A stretch of 64,000 bases of DNA from Thermomonas carbonis (GCF_014396975.1 NZ_CP060719.1:745501-809500); one strand, 5' to 3'. Positions 9,123 through 17,749 are shown, counted from the stretch's first letter. Made by a program: numbers and translations. Notes: a model not told the origin generated them from the letters alone.

Positions 9123-10385
9123 ATGTCGTCGTTCAACCCCCGCCACAAGATCGCCACCCGCACCCGCCTCAGCGAAGTCCGCTACGAGATCCGTGGGGAG
9201 CTCGCTCGCCGCGCACGCGAGCTGGAGGGCCAGGGCCGCAGCCTGATCAAGCTCAACATCGGCAATCCCGGTGCGTTCGGGTTCCGTGCGCCGGACCACC
9301 TGCAGCGCGCGATCGCCGACCACATCGCCAACACCGATCCCTACACCCACCAGCAGGGCCTGCCGGAGGCGCGCGAGGCCATCGCCGCCTTCCACAAGGC
9401 CCGCGGCACGCCGAATGCGTCGCCGGAGCGCGTGTTCGTGGGCAACGGCGTCAGCGAGTTGATCGACATCTCCCTGCGCGCCCTGCTCAACCCTGGCGAA
9501 GAAGTGCTGCTGCCGTCGCCGGATTACCCACTGTGGAGCGCGGCCACCATCCTCAACGATGGCCGCCCGGTCTATTACCGCTGCGATGAAGCCAACGGGT
9601 TCCTGCCCGATCCCGAGCAGATGGAAGCGCTGGTGTCCTCGCGGACCCGCGCCATCGTGCTGATCAACCCGAACAACCCGACCGGTGCGAACTATCCGCG
9701 CGCGTTGCTGGAGCGGATCGTCGCGATCGCCCAGAAGCATCGCCTGCTGCTGCTGGTCGACGAGATCTACGACGGCATCCTCTACGACGATCACGTGTTC
9801 CAGCCGGTCGCACCACTTGCCGGCGACCTGCCCTGCATGACCTTCAGCGGGCTGTCCAAGGTGCATCGCGCCTGCGGCTGGCGGGTGGGCTGGGCGGTGC
9901 TGAGTGGGGACCCGATGGCCTGCGGCGATTTCCACCACGCGATGGACCTGCTCGGCGCGCTGCGCCTGTGCGCCAACGTGCCGGGGCAGTTCGCGATCGA
10001 GCAGGCCCTGCATGGCACCGACACCATCACTCCGCTGTGCCAACCCGGCGGACGCCTGTATGAAACCCGCCGCGCGCTGATCGAAAGTTGCGCTGCCAGT
10101 CCGCATCTGTCGCTGGTCGCGCCGGCCGGCGCGCTCTACGGTTTCCCGGCGGTGGTGGGTGATGCCGCCCGCGGCTTCGACGACCATGCGTTCGCGCTGG
10201 AAATGCTGGAAACCGAGGACGTGCTGCTGGTGCCGGGCTCCAGCTTCAACGTCCCCTACCGCAATCATTTCCGCGTCACCCTGCTGCCGGAAGCCTCGGT
10301 GCTGCGCGAGGTGTTCTCGCGCATCGACCGCGTGCTGGAACGGCGGGCGGTGACGGCGACCGGGCAGCGCAGCGCGGTGGCGTGA
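9123..10385 (+). CDS. alaA: Pyridoxal phosphate-dependent aminotransferase, AlaA type
   Basis: The 420-residue class I/II aminotransferase carries the N-terminal LNIGNPGAFGF motif of the AlaA family, the NPNNPTGA segment, YDGILYDD, and the PLP-lysine context SGLSKVHRACGWRVGW. Family members convert glutamate and pyruvate to 2-oxoglutarate and alanine in the cytoplasm. The length agrees with E. coli AlaA (405). An SGNH hydrolase gene overlaps its stop codon. The exact amino acid specificity is inferred from similarity to AlaA. Confidence 0.9.
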   Translation: MSSFNPRHKIATRTRLSEVRYEIRGELARRARELEGQGRSLIKLNIGNPGAFGFRAPDHLQRAIADHIANTDPYTHQQGLPEAREAIAAFHKARGTPNASPERVFVGNGVSELIDISLRALLNPGEEVLLPSPDYPLWSAATILNDGRPVYYRCDEANGFLPDPEQMEALVSSRTRAIVLINPNNPTGANYPRALLERIVAIAQKHRLLLLVDEIYDGILYDDHVFQPVAPLAGDLPCMTFSGLSKVHRACGWRVGWAVLSGDPMACGDFHHAMDLLGALRLCANVPGQFAIEQALHGTDTITPLCQPGGRLYETRRALIESCAASPHLSLVAPAGALYGFPAVVGDAARGFDDHAFALEMLETEDVLLVPGSSFNVPYRNHFRVTLLPEASVLREVFSRIDRVLERRAVTATGQRSAVA

Positions 10386-11005
10386 CCCAGCTCACCTACC
10401 TCGCCCTCGGCGACAGCTACACCATCGGCGAGGGCGTCGATGATGCCGGCCGCTGGCCCGTGCAACTCGCTGCCGGGTTGCGCGCATCCGGCATCGCCAT
10501 CGACGATCCACGCATCATCGCCACCACCGGCTGGACCACCGACGAACTCTCGGCAGCGATGGATGCCGCAGAACCGCTCGGCGAATGGGAGTTCGTCTCC
10601 CTGCTGATCGGCGTCAACAACCAGTACCGCGGGCGCTCGGTGGACGACTACCTGGGCGAGTTCACCCGCCTGCTGCAACGCGCGATCGCGCTGGCCGGCG
10701 ACCGTGCCGGCCGCGTGCTGGTGCTGTCGATCCCGGATTGGGGCGTGACCCCGTTCGCGTTTGCGGGCGGGCACGATGCCCAGGCGGTCGCCGATGACCT
10801 GGATGCCTACAACGCCGCTGCCCGCGAAGCCTGCGATGCACATGGCGTGGCCTTCGTCGATATCACCACGATCAGTCGCGATGATGGCGGATCCGTGGCG
10901 ATGCTCGCCGATGACGGCCTGCATCCATCGGCAGCGCAATACGCGCGTTGGGCGGATGCAGCGTTGCCGATGGCGATCAGGCTGCTGGGTGGAGATGGGG
11001 CGTAA
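10382..11005 (+). CDS. SGNH/GDSL hydrolase
   Basis: The 207-residue protein has block I ALGDSYTIGEG with the catalytic Ser (residue about 11), a block III Asn (LLIGVNNQYRG) and a block V DGLHPSAAQYARWA with the catalytic Asp and His. It has no signal peptide, so it is a cytoplasmic esterase or lipase-like enzyme of unknown substrate. The start is a GTG at 10382 that overlaps the alaA stop (GTGA), so it is translationally coupled to alaA. Confidence 0.88.
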   Translation: MTQLTYLALGDSYTIGEGVDDAGRWPVQLAAGLRASGIAIDDPRIIATTGWTTDELSAAMDAAEPLGEWEFVSLLIGVNNQYRGRSVDDYLGEFTRLLQRAIALAGDRAGRVLVLSIPDWGVTPFAFAGGHDAQAVADDLDAYNAAAREACDAHGVAFVDITTISRDDGGSVAMLADDGLHPSAAQYARWADAALPMAIRLLGGDGA

Positions 11006-11035
11006 AATCCCGGTTCCCGCATTCGGAACACCTCC

Positions 11036-11959
11036 ATGTCCCTCGACCCCGCCGTCCGCGCCCGCATCGATTCGCTGCTGGCCGCCAATTCAGTCGTGTT
11101 GTTCATGAAGGGCAATCCGAACGCGCCGCAATGCGGCTTCTCGTCCAAAGCCGTAGGTGCACTGGACGCGACGGGGGTCGAGTACGCGCACATCGACGTG
11201 CTGTCCGACCCCGAGATCCGCGAAGGCATCAAGGCCTACGGCGACTGGCCCACCATCCCGCAGCTGTACATCGGCGGCGAACTGGTCGGCGGTTCCGACA
11301 TCATCCTGCAGATGGCCGGCAGCGGCGAACTGCATGCCGCGCTCGGCGTGCCTGCGCCGGATCGCACGCCGCCGACGATCACCATCACGCCCGCGGCCGC
11401 GGATCTGCTGCGCAAGGCGATCGACGATGCCGGCGACGGTTACGCGCTGCAGATCGACATCGACAAAGGCTTCAACGCGCGCCTGCAACTGGCGCCGCAC
11501 GACGATGCCGCCATCGCCAGCGAATCCGCCGGCATCCGTGCGCAGTTCGACCTGGTCAGCGCGCAGCGCGCGCGCGGCCTGGTCATCGACTGGGCCGACG
11601 ACGAACGCGGCAAGGGCCTGGTGATCGACAACCCCAACGCGCCGCCGAAGGTGCGCAACCTCACGCCCGCGCAGGCCGGCGAACAGGCGCAGGCCGGCAC
11701 GCTGACCATCGTCGACGTGCGCCCCGCGGAAGAACGCGCACTGGCGTCCATCACTCTCCCCTACGCGACATTCGATGACGGCCCGGACGAGATCGAGGGC
11801 TGGCCGAAGGACACCCCACTCGCCTTCCTCTGCCACCACGGCGGGCGCAGTGGGCAAGCCGCTGAGCACTTCCGTGCGCTCGGCTTCACCAAGGTGCACA
11901 ACGTCAGCGGCGGCATCGAGGCCTGGGCGCAGCTGGATCCGGCAATTCCGCACTACTGA
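11036..11959 (+). CDS. Monothiol glutaredoxin (CGFS) fused to A-type-like and rhodanese domains
   Basis: Three domains are visible in 307 residues. Residues 1-103 are a Grx4-type glutaredoxin with the CGFS site (PQCGFSSKAV) and the WPTIPQLYIGG glutathione-binding stretch. Residues about 112-200 resemble an A-type iron-sulfur carrier (ITPAAADLLRKAI) but have no cysteines. Residues about 215-307 form a rhodanese domain with the active loop CHHGGRS. CGFS glutaredoxins bind and pass on [2Fe-2S] clusters with glutathione, so the protein probably serves iron-sulfur trafficking. The fused form is known in xanthomonads. It appears monocistronic; the downstream genes are convergent. Confidence 0.9.
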   Translation: MSLDPAVRARIDSLLAANSVVLFMKGNPNAPQCGFSSKAVGALDATGVEYAHIDVLSDPEIREGIKAYGDWPTIPQLYIGGELVGGSDIILQMAGSGELHAALGVPAPDRTPPTITITPAAADLLRKAIDDAGDGYALQIDIDKGFNARLQLAPHDDAAIASESAGIRAQFDLVSAQRARGLVIDWADDERGKGLVIDNPNAPPKVRNLTPAQAGEQAQAGTLTIVDVRPAEERALASITLPYATFDDGPDEIEGWPKDTPLAFLCHHGGRSGQAAEHFRALGFTKVHNVSGGIEAWAQLDPAIPHY

Positions 11960-11992
11960 TCCCGGTGAGGGCGGGCCTCGGTCCGCCCTGGC

Positions 11993-12535
11993 TCAGAACC
12001 CGCCGCCCGCCTCCAGCCACGCCTGCTCCTCTGGCGTGTTCGTTCGACCGAGCGCGGCATTGCGATGCGGGAAGCGCCCGAAACGAACGATCACGTCGCG
12101 GTGCGCGTTCGCGTAGCCGAGCAGATCGGTGTTGCCGAGCGCGGTGAATAGCTCAACGGCGCGATCCTGGTCGGCGATCGCTTCGGAATGCTCGAACGGC
12201 ATGTAGAAAAAGAAACGCAGGCCTGCGTCGATCTTCGCGTCGTGTCCCGCGTCGATCGCACGACTGGCGACATGCAACGCCAGCGAATCGGTGGCGAAGG
12301 CATGCCCGCTGTTGCGGAACACGTTGCGCGGAATCTGGTCGAGCAGCAGGACCAGCGCCAGCGCGGCGTCGGCATCGTCCATCCAGTCGTCGAACTCGCG
12401 GCGGGCGGCGGCGAAGTGCGCGTCCAGCCAGCGGGTGCGGCACTCGGCGTCGAAGGCCTCGCCGCCGCGGAACCACTTGGCCATCCCGGCATCGCGCCAG
12501 AAGTCGACCAGTTCCGTTGCGATGGCGCGGCTCAC
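11993..12535 (-). CDS. DUF924 family protein
   Basis: The 180-residue helical protein begins with a GTG at 12535 that overlaps the amn stop (GTGA). It shows the DUF924 signatures: VDFWRDAGMAKWF near the start, LVLLLDQIPRNVFR, FFFYMPFEHSE and a C-terminal FGRFPHRNAALGR. The function is unknown; it resembles TPR-like helical proteins. It is cotranscribed and coupled with amn. Confidence 0.85.
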   Translation of the reverse strand: MSRAIATELVDFWRDAGMAKWFRGGEAFDAECRTRWLDAHFAAARREFDDWMDDADAALALVLLLDQIPRNVFRNSGHAFATDSLALHVASRAIDAGHDAKIDAGLRFFFYMPFEHSEAIADQDRAVELFTALGNTDLLGYANAHRDVIVRFGRFPHRNAALGRTNTPEEQAWLEAGGGF

Positions 12536-13308
12536 TCGTCGAACCTCAAATGCCGCACGGATTTGCCGTGGCGGCGGATCAAGCGCAGCGCCTCGATGCC
12601 GACCTTGATGTGGTTCTGCACGTATTCGGCGGAGACCTTGGCGTCGCTGGCTTCGGTCTTGACGCCTTCCGGGATCATCGGCTGGTCGCTGACCAGCAGC
12701 AGCGCGCCACAGGGAATGCGGTTCGCGAAGCCGGCGGCGAAGACAGTGGCGGTCTCCATGTCGATGGCCATGCAGCGCATCGCCCGCAACTTTGCCTTGA
12801 ACTCGGCGTCGTGTTCCCAGACCCGGCGGTTGGTGGTGTAGACAGTGCCGGTCCAGTAGTCCAGTTCCATGTCGCGGATCATCGTCGACACCGCGCGTTG
12901 CAGGGCGAAGGCCGGCAGTGCAGGCACCTGCGGCGGCAGGTAGTCGTTGCTGGTGCCCTCGCCGCGGATCGCCGCGATCGGCAGCACCAGGTCGCCGAGC
13001 TGGTTCTTGCGCTTGAGGCCACCGCACTTGCCGAGGAACAGCACCGCCTTCGGTTCGATCGCGGACAGCAGGTCCATCATCGTGGCGGCATTCGGACTGC
13101 CCATGCCGAAATTGATCATGGTGATGCCATCCGCGGTGGCGCTGGGCATCGGCCGGTCCATGCCGACCACCGGCGCGCCGGTCATCTCGGAGAAATGGCC
13201 GAGGTAACCCCCGAAATTGGTCAGCAGGATGTGCTCGCCGAAGCCGTCCAGCGGGACGCCCGTGTAGCGCGGCAGCCAGTTGTCGACGATGTCCTGCTTG
13301 CTCTTCAT
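12532..13308 (-). CDS. amn: AMP nucleosidase, short form
   Basis: The 258-residue protein belongs to the nucleoside phosphorylase superfamily, shown by FLGKCGGL, the IDMETATVFAAGF active-site segment and LLVSDQPM. It matches the short AMP nucleosidases that lack the extra N-terminal domain of the E. coli enzyme (484 residues). The reaction is AMP + H2O to adenine + ribose 5-phosphate. GAAGGAGC sits just upstream of the ATG as the ribosome binding site. It heads an operon with DUF924 and is divergent from the amidohydrolase genes. Confidence 0.85.
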   Translation of the reverse strand: MKSKQDIVDNWLPRYTGVPLDGFGEHILLTNFGGYLGHFSEMTGAPVVGMDRPMPSATADGITMINFGMGSPNAATMMDLLSAIEPKAVLFLGKCGGLKRKNQLGDLVLPIAAIRGEGTSNDYLPPQVPALPAFALQRAVSTMIRDMELDYWTGTVYTTNRRVWEHDAEFKAKLRAMRCMAIDMETATVFAAGFANRIPCGALLLVSDQPMIPEGVKTEASDAKVSAEYVQNHIKVGIEALRLIRRHGKSVRHLRFDE

Positions 13309-13352
13309 GCGTGCTCCTTCTCGTTGTTATTCCGGGGATATTCCCACGTCAC

Positions 13353-13368
13353 CATGACCTCGGTCATG
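13353..13368. promoter_or_regulatory. Palindrome between amn and the amidohydrolase operon
   Basis: CATGACC-TC-GGTCATG is a perfect 7-bp inverted repeat in the 119-bp divergent region. The size and position suit an operator for either gene. No regulator is encoded nearby. Confidence 0.3.
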
Positions 13369-13427
13369 TGGCGCGGTGCCGCCGGCCGGGTTACGGTTCG
13401 GTATGGCGCACCATGCGCCGGGGACCC

Positions 13428-14825
13428 ATGATGAAAAAGACGACCGCCGCGCTCGCCGTGGTGTTGCTGGCCGGCTGTGCCAGCACGCCCGTCTCGAAGC
13501 CGAATGGCGATGCCAAGCCTGATCTCGGTTTCGCCGCCGATCCCTACCCCGGCACCTACAAGCGGGTGATGGGCCCGGCGGTCCTGCTGCAGCACGCCAC
13601 CGTGCTCACCGGAACCGGCACGCGACTGGACGATGCAGACGTGCTGATGCGCGACGGCAGGATCGTCGCCGTCGGCACCGACGTGGAGGCGCCGGCCGAC
13701 GCCGTGCGCGTGGACGCTACCGGCAAGTGGGTGACGCCAGGCGTCATCGACATCCATTCGCACCTGGGCGTGTATCCCAGCCCGGGCATGAGCGCGCACA
13801 GCGACGGCAACGAAGCGACCTCGCCGGTTACCGCGCAGGTATGGGCGGAGCATTCGATCTGGCCCCAGGACCCGGGCTTCCATACCGCGCTCGCGGGCGG
13901 CGTGACCAGCCTGCAGATCCTGCCGGGCAGCGCCAACCTGATCGGCGGGCGCGGAGTCACGGTGAAGAACGTGTCCTCGGTGACCTACCAGGGCATGAAA
14001 TTCCCGGGTGCACCCTGGGGCCTGAAGATGGCCTGTGGCGAGAACCCCAAGCGCGTGTACGGCGGCAAGGGCGGCCCGTCGACGCGGATGGGCAACATCG
14101 CCGGTTACCGGGCAGCGTTCGCCGATGCCGCCGACTACATGAAGAAGCGCCGGGACGCCGCCGGCAAGCCTGACGGCGCGGGTAAGCGTGACCTCAAGCT
14201 GGATACGCTGGCCGGCGCGATCAACGGCGACATCCGCGTCAACATCCACTGCTACCGCGCGGACGAGATGGCGATCATGCTCGACCTGGCCAAGGAGTTC
14301 GGCTTCAAGATCGCCGCGTTCCACCATGCCGTGGAGGCCTACAAACTGGCCGACCGCTTGGCCGCCGAGGGCGTCTGCGGCGCGCTGTGGGCCGACTGGT
14401 GGGGCTTCAAGATGGAAAGCTTCGACGGCATCCAGGAAAACATCCTGCTGGTCGACCGCGCGAAGGACGGCTGCGCGATCGTGCATTCGGATTCCGAGGA
14501 AGGCATCCAGCGGCTCAACCAGGAAGCGGCGAAGGTGATGGCGAATGCCGGCCGGGTCGGCATCGCGATCAGCCCCGAGCACGCGATCCAGTGGATCACC
14601 CGCAACCCGGCCAAGGCGATGGGCATCCTCGACCAGACCGGCACGCTGGAGGCCGGCAAGATGGCCGACGTGGTGCTGTGGAACGGCAATCCCTTCAGCA
14701 GCTATGCGCAGGCCGAACAGGTGTACGTGGACGGCGCGCGGATGTACGACCGCCGCGATCGCACGCGGCAACCGACATCGGATTTCCTGCTCGGACAGGA
14801 CGTGATGCGTGGGGGTGTGCGATGA
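13428..14825 (+). CDS. Exported amidohydrolase lipoprotein (metal-binding)
   Basis: From the ATG at 13428 the protein is 465 residues and begins with a lipoprotein signal (hydrophobic core, then LLAGC at the lipobox). The amidohydrolase barrel retains metal and active-site candidates: DIHSHLG (HxH), IHCYRADE, FHHAVEAYK and the Asp in VHSDSEEG. It ends with the family C-terminal beta segment (LEAGKMADVVLWNGNPF). It resembles imidazolonepropionase/dihydroorotase-like hydrolases; the substrate is unknown. The next gene overlaps by ATGA and encodes a related protein, so the two probably act together in the periplasm or at the outer membrane. Confidence 0.85.
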   Translation: MMKKTTAALAVVLLAGCASTPVSKPNGDAKPDLGFAADPYPGTYKRVMGPAVLLQHATVLTGTGTRLDDADVLMRDGRIVAVGTDVEAPADAVRVDATGKWVTPGVIDIHSHLGVYPSPGMSAHSDGNEATSPVTAQVWAEHSIWPQDPGFHTALAGGVTSLQILPGSANLIGGRGVTVKNVSSVTYQGMKFPGAPWGLKMACGENPKRVYGGKGGPSTRMGNIAGYRAAFADAADYMKKRRDAAGKPDGAGKRDLKLDTLAGAINGDIRVNIHCYRADEMAIMLDLAKEFGFKIAAFHHAVEAYKLADRLAAEGVCGALWADWWGFKMESFDGIQENILLVDRAKDGCAIVHSDSEEGIQRLNQEAAKVMANAGRVGIAISPEHAIQWITRNPAKAMGILDQTGTLEAGKMADVVLWNGNPFSSYAQAEQVYVDGARMYDRRDRTRQPTSDFLLGQDVMRGGVR

Positions 14826-16186
14826 GCGCCTTCGTTCTTGCTCGTCACTCCTGCGAAGGCAGGAGTCCAGTGTCTTTTGCGAAAAAGCAAAGTCGCTGGG
14901 TCCCTGCCTTCGCAGGGACGACGGCTGCACTCCTCATGCTGTTCACCGGCCTCGCCTCTGCACAGGACCTGCTGATCCGCAATGCCACCGTGCATACCGC
15001 CACCGCGCAAGGCACGCTGCAGGCGAGCGACGTGCTGGTCCGCAACGGTCGCATCGCCGCGATCGGCAGCGGGCTGGCCGCGGGCAATGCCAATGTGGTC
15101 GATGCGCAGGGCCAGCCGCTGACGCCGGCGCTGTTCGGCGGCATCACCGACATCGGCGTCGAGGAAGTCTCCGGCGAATCGTCCACGGTCGATGCCACCC
15201 TCGCACTGGGCAATGGCGCCAGCGACATGCAGGTGCGCCCCGAGTTCGATGTGACCCTGGCCTACAACCCGGATTCGATCCTCGTCCCGGTGGCGCGTGT
15301 GGAAGGCATCGGCTGGACCTTGCTGTCCGCGGGCAGCCGTCCGGGTGGTTCACTGATCGGTGGCCAGGGCGGCGCGGTGCGCCTGGACGGTAGCCTCGAT
15401 GCAGTGGGTCCGCGCGCGCTGTTCGTCACCCTCGGCGGCGATGGCGCCAACCTCAGCGGCAGTTCGCGCGCGGCGCAGTGGATGTTGCTGGACCAGCTGA
15501 TCGACGAAGTGCGTGGGCGCATCCCCGCCGATTCGCAATTCGCCCTGCTTACCCCGGCCGGCCGCACCACGCTGGCGAAATACGTCGGCGGCGGCGGACG
15601 GGTGATGGTGCGCATCCAGCGCGCGTCCGACATCGTCCGCGTGCTGCGCTGGGCGAAGGCGCGCAACGTGCGCATCGCACTGGTCGGCGCGGCGGAAGCC
15701 TGGAAGGTCGCGCCGCAAATCGCCGCCGCCAACGTGCCGGTGTTCGTGAATGCATTGGCCAACCTGCCGGCGGACTTCGACGAACTCGGCGCGACTCTGG
15801 AGAACGCGTCGCGCCTGCATGCAGCGGGGGTGAAAGTCAGCTTCTATCAATCGGGCGATGCGTCGCACAACGCGCGCAAGATCCGCCAGCTGGCCGGCAA
15901 CGCAGTCGCCAACGGCCTGCCGTGGGAGGCGGGCCTGGCCGGCCTGACCACGGTGCCGGCGAATGCGCTGGGCGTCGGCGGCCACGTCGGCAACACCATC
16001 GCGGTCGGCCAGCGCGCCGACCTGGTGTTGTGGAGTGGCGATCCGCTGGATGTGGCCAATATCGCCCGCCACGTCTGGCTGGACGGCCGCGCCATCCCGA
16101 TGCGCTCGCGCCAGACCGAACTGCGCGACCGCTACCTGCATCCGGAGACGGGCCTGCCACGCGCGTATCCCGCCGACGCACGCTGA
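14822..16186 (+). CDS. Exported amidohydrolase-like protein, metal ligands not apparent, repeat inserted in N-terminus
   Basis: The 454-residue protein overlaps the upstream amidohydrolase (ATGA). Its N-terminus is odd: after MSAFVLA come about 27 residues encoded by a palindromic repeat (14843-14923), and only then the hydrophobic core and cleavage site (TGLASA-QDLLIRNA). The rest has the amidohydrolase N- and C-terminal beta segments (LLIRNATVHTA; ADLVLWSGDPLDV). Where the HxH motif should be it reads FGGITDIG, so the metal site looks lost. It may be a non-catalytic partner of the upstream enzyme. The true start could also lie after the repeat, but no good start is visible there. Confidence 0.8.
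   Translation: MSAFVLARHSCEGRSPVSFAKKQSRWVPAFAGTTAALLMLFTGLASAQDLLIRNATVHTATAQGTLQASDVLVRNGRIAAIGSGLAAGNANVVDAQGQPLTPALFGGITDIGVEEVSGESSTVDATLALGNGASDMQVRPEFDVTLAYNPDSILVPVARVEGIGWTLLSAGSRPGGSLIGGQGGAVRLDGSLDAVGPRALFVTLGGDGANLSGSSRAAQWMLLDQLIDEVRGRIPADSQFALLTPAGRTTLAKYVGGGGRVMVRIQRASDIVRVLRWAKARNVRIALVGAAEAWKVAPQIAAANVPVFVNALANLPADFDELGATLENASRLHAAGVKVSFYQSGDASHNARKIRQLAGNAVANGLPWEAGLAGLTTVPANALGVGGHVGNTIAVGQRADLVLWSGDPLDVANIARHVWLDGRAIPMRSRQTELRDRYLHPETGLPRAYPADAR
14843..14923. repeat. Double-hairpin palindromic repeat inside a coding region
   Basis: The two 28-nt arms (14843-14870 and 14896-14923) are inverted copies. Each arm is itself a hairpin (8-bp stems around GAAG and CTTC). The six differences between the arms are compensatory inside the small stems. 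This is the mosaic palindrome commonly found between genes in Xanthomonadaceae. Here it is read in frame as part of the amidohydrolase signal-sequence region. Confidence 0.85.
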
Positions 16187-16204
16187 GGCATCGCGCGCCA
16201 CCCG

Positions 16205-16226
16205 GTCGCCGACGCATGTCGGCGAC
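16205..16226. terminator. GC-rich hairpin after the amidohydrolase operon
   Basis: GTCGCCGAC-GCAT-GTCGGCGAC is a perfect 9-bp stem with a 4-nt loop, 19 bp after the stop. No T-run follows, so it may act as a 3' stabiliser or a weak terminator. Confidence 0.4.
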
Positions 16227-16390
16227 TGGGCAAGACCGCCGCGAGCGAACGTGACGCGAACGCGCTCACGCAACTGAATCGCAGCCATCCCGATGCTGCA
16301 AGACAACATGCTTTCTACCCAAGTACAGATGCAACCGGCACGCAGTTGCGGTACGTTCGGTGCAACAGTCGGGGGACGGGAGCAGGACAA

Positions 16391-17332
16391 ATGCGCATCG
16401 GCATCGTGGTGGACTCGGCATGCGATGTGCCGGCGGATTTCATCGAACAGGAAGACATCACCATCCTCCCGGTGACCGTGCAGATCGGCAATGCGGTGCT
16501 GGCCGACATGCGCAATGAGGAAGCAACACTCAATTTCCTCACCGGCGACACCGCCGCCCAGGCCTACAACGCGGAAACCACGCCCTACACGGTGCAGCAG
16601 GTGCACGACCTGTTCCTGAACAAACTGGTGCTGGACTACGACTACGTGTTCTGCATCTGCACCACGCGGACGCGCAGCGGGATTTTCGACAACGCGCAGC
16701 AGGCCAGCTACACCATCCTCAACGACTACAAGCCGGTGCGCGCGGCATCCGGCAACAACACGCCGTTCGCGCTGCGGGTGATCGACAGCCAGAACGTGTT
16801 CGCCGGCGTCGGCGTGCTCGCGATCGAGGCGGCACGGATGCGCGCCGCCGGGGAGACGCCGCCGAAGATCCGCGCGCATCTGGAGAACCTGGCGAACAGC
16901 ACCCACGGCTACATGGTGCCGCCCGACCTGCACTACCTGCGCAACCGGATCAAGAAACGCGGCGACAAGAGCGTGAGCTTCCTGAGTGCAGCACTCGGAA
17001 CGGCCCTGGACATCAAGCCGATCCTCACCTGCCATCGCGGCGAGACCAGCCCGGTCGGCAAGGTCAAGGGCTTCAACGCGGCGGTCGAGAAGATGTTCGA
17101 CTTCGCCGGCAAGCGGGTGCGCGCCGGCCTGCTGACCCCGACGATGAACCTCAGCTACGGCGGCGAGATGGAAGAGATGCGCAAGCTGCCCGGATACGAA
17201 CGCCTGCGTGAAACCTGCGCCGAGCACAACGTGGAGGTGTTCGAGTCCTTCATGGGCCTGTCTGGCCTGGTCAACGTCGGCAAGGGCGCAATGGTGCTCG
17301 GGTTCGCCAGCGAGCCGCACAAGTTCGAGTGA
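16391..17332 (+). CDS. DegV family protein (fatty acid-binding)
   Basis: The 313-residue protein starts MRIGIVVDSACDVPADFI, the DegV opening, after a purine-rich ribosome binding site (GGGAGCAGGA). Other family marks are TTRTRSGIFDNAQQA, VIDSQNVFAGVG, GYMVPPDLHYLRNR and LDIKPIL. DegV/FakB-like proteins bind a fatty acid between two domains; in Firmicutes FakB serves fatty acid kinase, but no FakA gene is visible here. It stands alone between short intergenic regions. Confidence 0.85.
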   Translation: MRIGIVVDSACDVPADFIEQEDITILPVTVQIGNAVLADMRNEEATLNFLTGDTAAQAYNAETTPYTVQQVHDLFLNKLVLDYDYVFCICTTRTRSGIFDNAQQASYTILNDYKPVRAASGNNTPFALRVIDSQNVFAGVGVLAIEAARMRAAGETPPKIRAHLENLANSTHGYMVPPDLHYLRNRIKKRGDKSVSFLSAALGTALDIKPILTCHRGETSPVGKVKGFNAAVEKMFDFAGKRVRAGLLTPTMNLSYGGEMEEMRKLPGYERLRETCAEHNVEVFESFMGLSGLVNVGKGAMVLGFASEPHKFE

Positions 17333-17377
17333 ATCGCACGGCGACCACACCGCGCTAACGGCGAACCACTAGGCTGT

Positions 17378-17404
17378 GTGCATTCCCCTTCCACCGGAAT
17401 GCAC
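17378..17404 (+). promoter_or_regulatory. Hairpin abutting the start codon of the next gene
   Basis: GTGCATTCC and GGAATGCAC form a perfect 9-bp stem with a 9-nt loop. The last base is immediately before the ATG at 17405, so the stem would cover the ribosome binding site. It could repress translation or be the tail of the degV transcript; no T-run follows. Confidence 0.4.
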
Positions 17405-17749
17405 ATGCCCACACGCTATTACATCAACCTCCCGGATCCCGCGCGCGCGCGCGGCAACGATCCCGACCTCGCGTTCCGCGCACAGGGCGCCGAGGCCTTC
17501 GCGGCTGAACTGCAGGACGCGTTGCGCGACGATGCGCTGTTCCAGCGCTGGCGCGCGAAGCAGGACGATCCGGATGACGTGGACGAAGCGCTCGGCGCGA
17601 CCGATGCCGGCGCGACCGTCGCCGGCAAGCAGGAAGACCTGCAGATCGGCCTGGTGGTGACCACATCGCTGCCATCGTCGGTATTGCGGCAACGGCTGGG
17701 CCTGCTGGCTGGCAACGGCTGGCAGCTGCGCGACGTGACCTCGGCCTGA
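17405..17749 (+). CDS. Conserved hypothetical protein, small and acidic
   Basis: From the ATG at 17405 (MPTRYYINLPDPARARG) the protein is 114 residues, soluble, without signal peptide or membrane segment, and rich in Asp and Ala in its middle. I do not recognise a domain. A longer start at GTG 17378 is possible but would begin inside a perfect hairpin. The PP-loop gene starts 11 bp after its stop and may be cotranscribed. Confidence 0.6.
   Translation: MPTRYYINLPDPARARGNDPDLAFRAQGAEAFAAELQDALRDDALFQRWRAKQDDPDDVDEALGATDAGATVAGKQEDLQIGLVVTTSLPSSVLRQRLGLLAGNGWQLRDVTSA

Noticed and set aside
13305..14930. A 541-codon open frame antisense to the amidohydrolase gene
   Set aside because: It is His/Arg/Ala-rich with no domain pattern, while the plus strand has clear amidohydrolase motifs.
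16205..16226. A strong rho-independent terminator after the second amidohydrolase gene
   Set aside because: The hairpin is perfect but no T-run follows, so I list it only as a low-confidence terminator.
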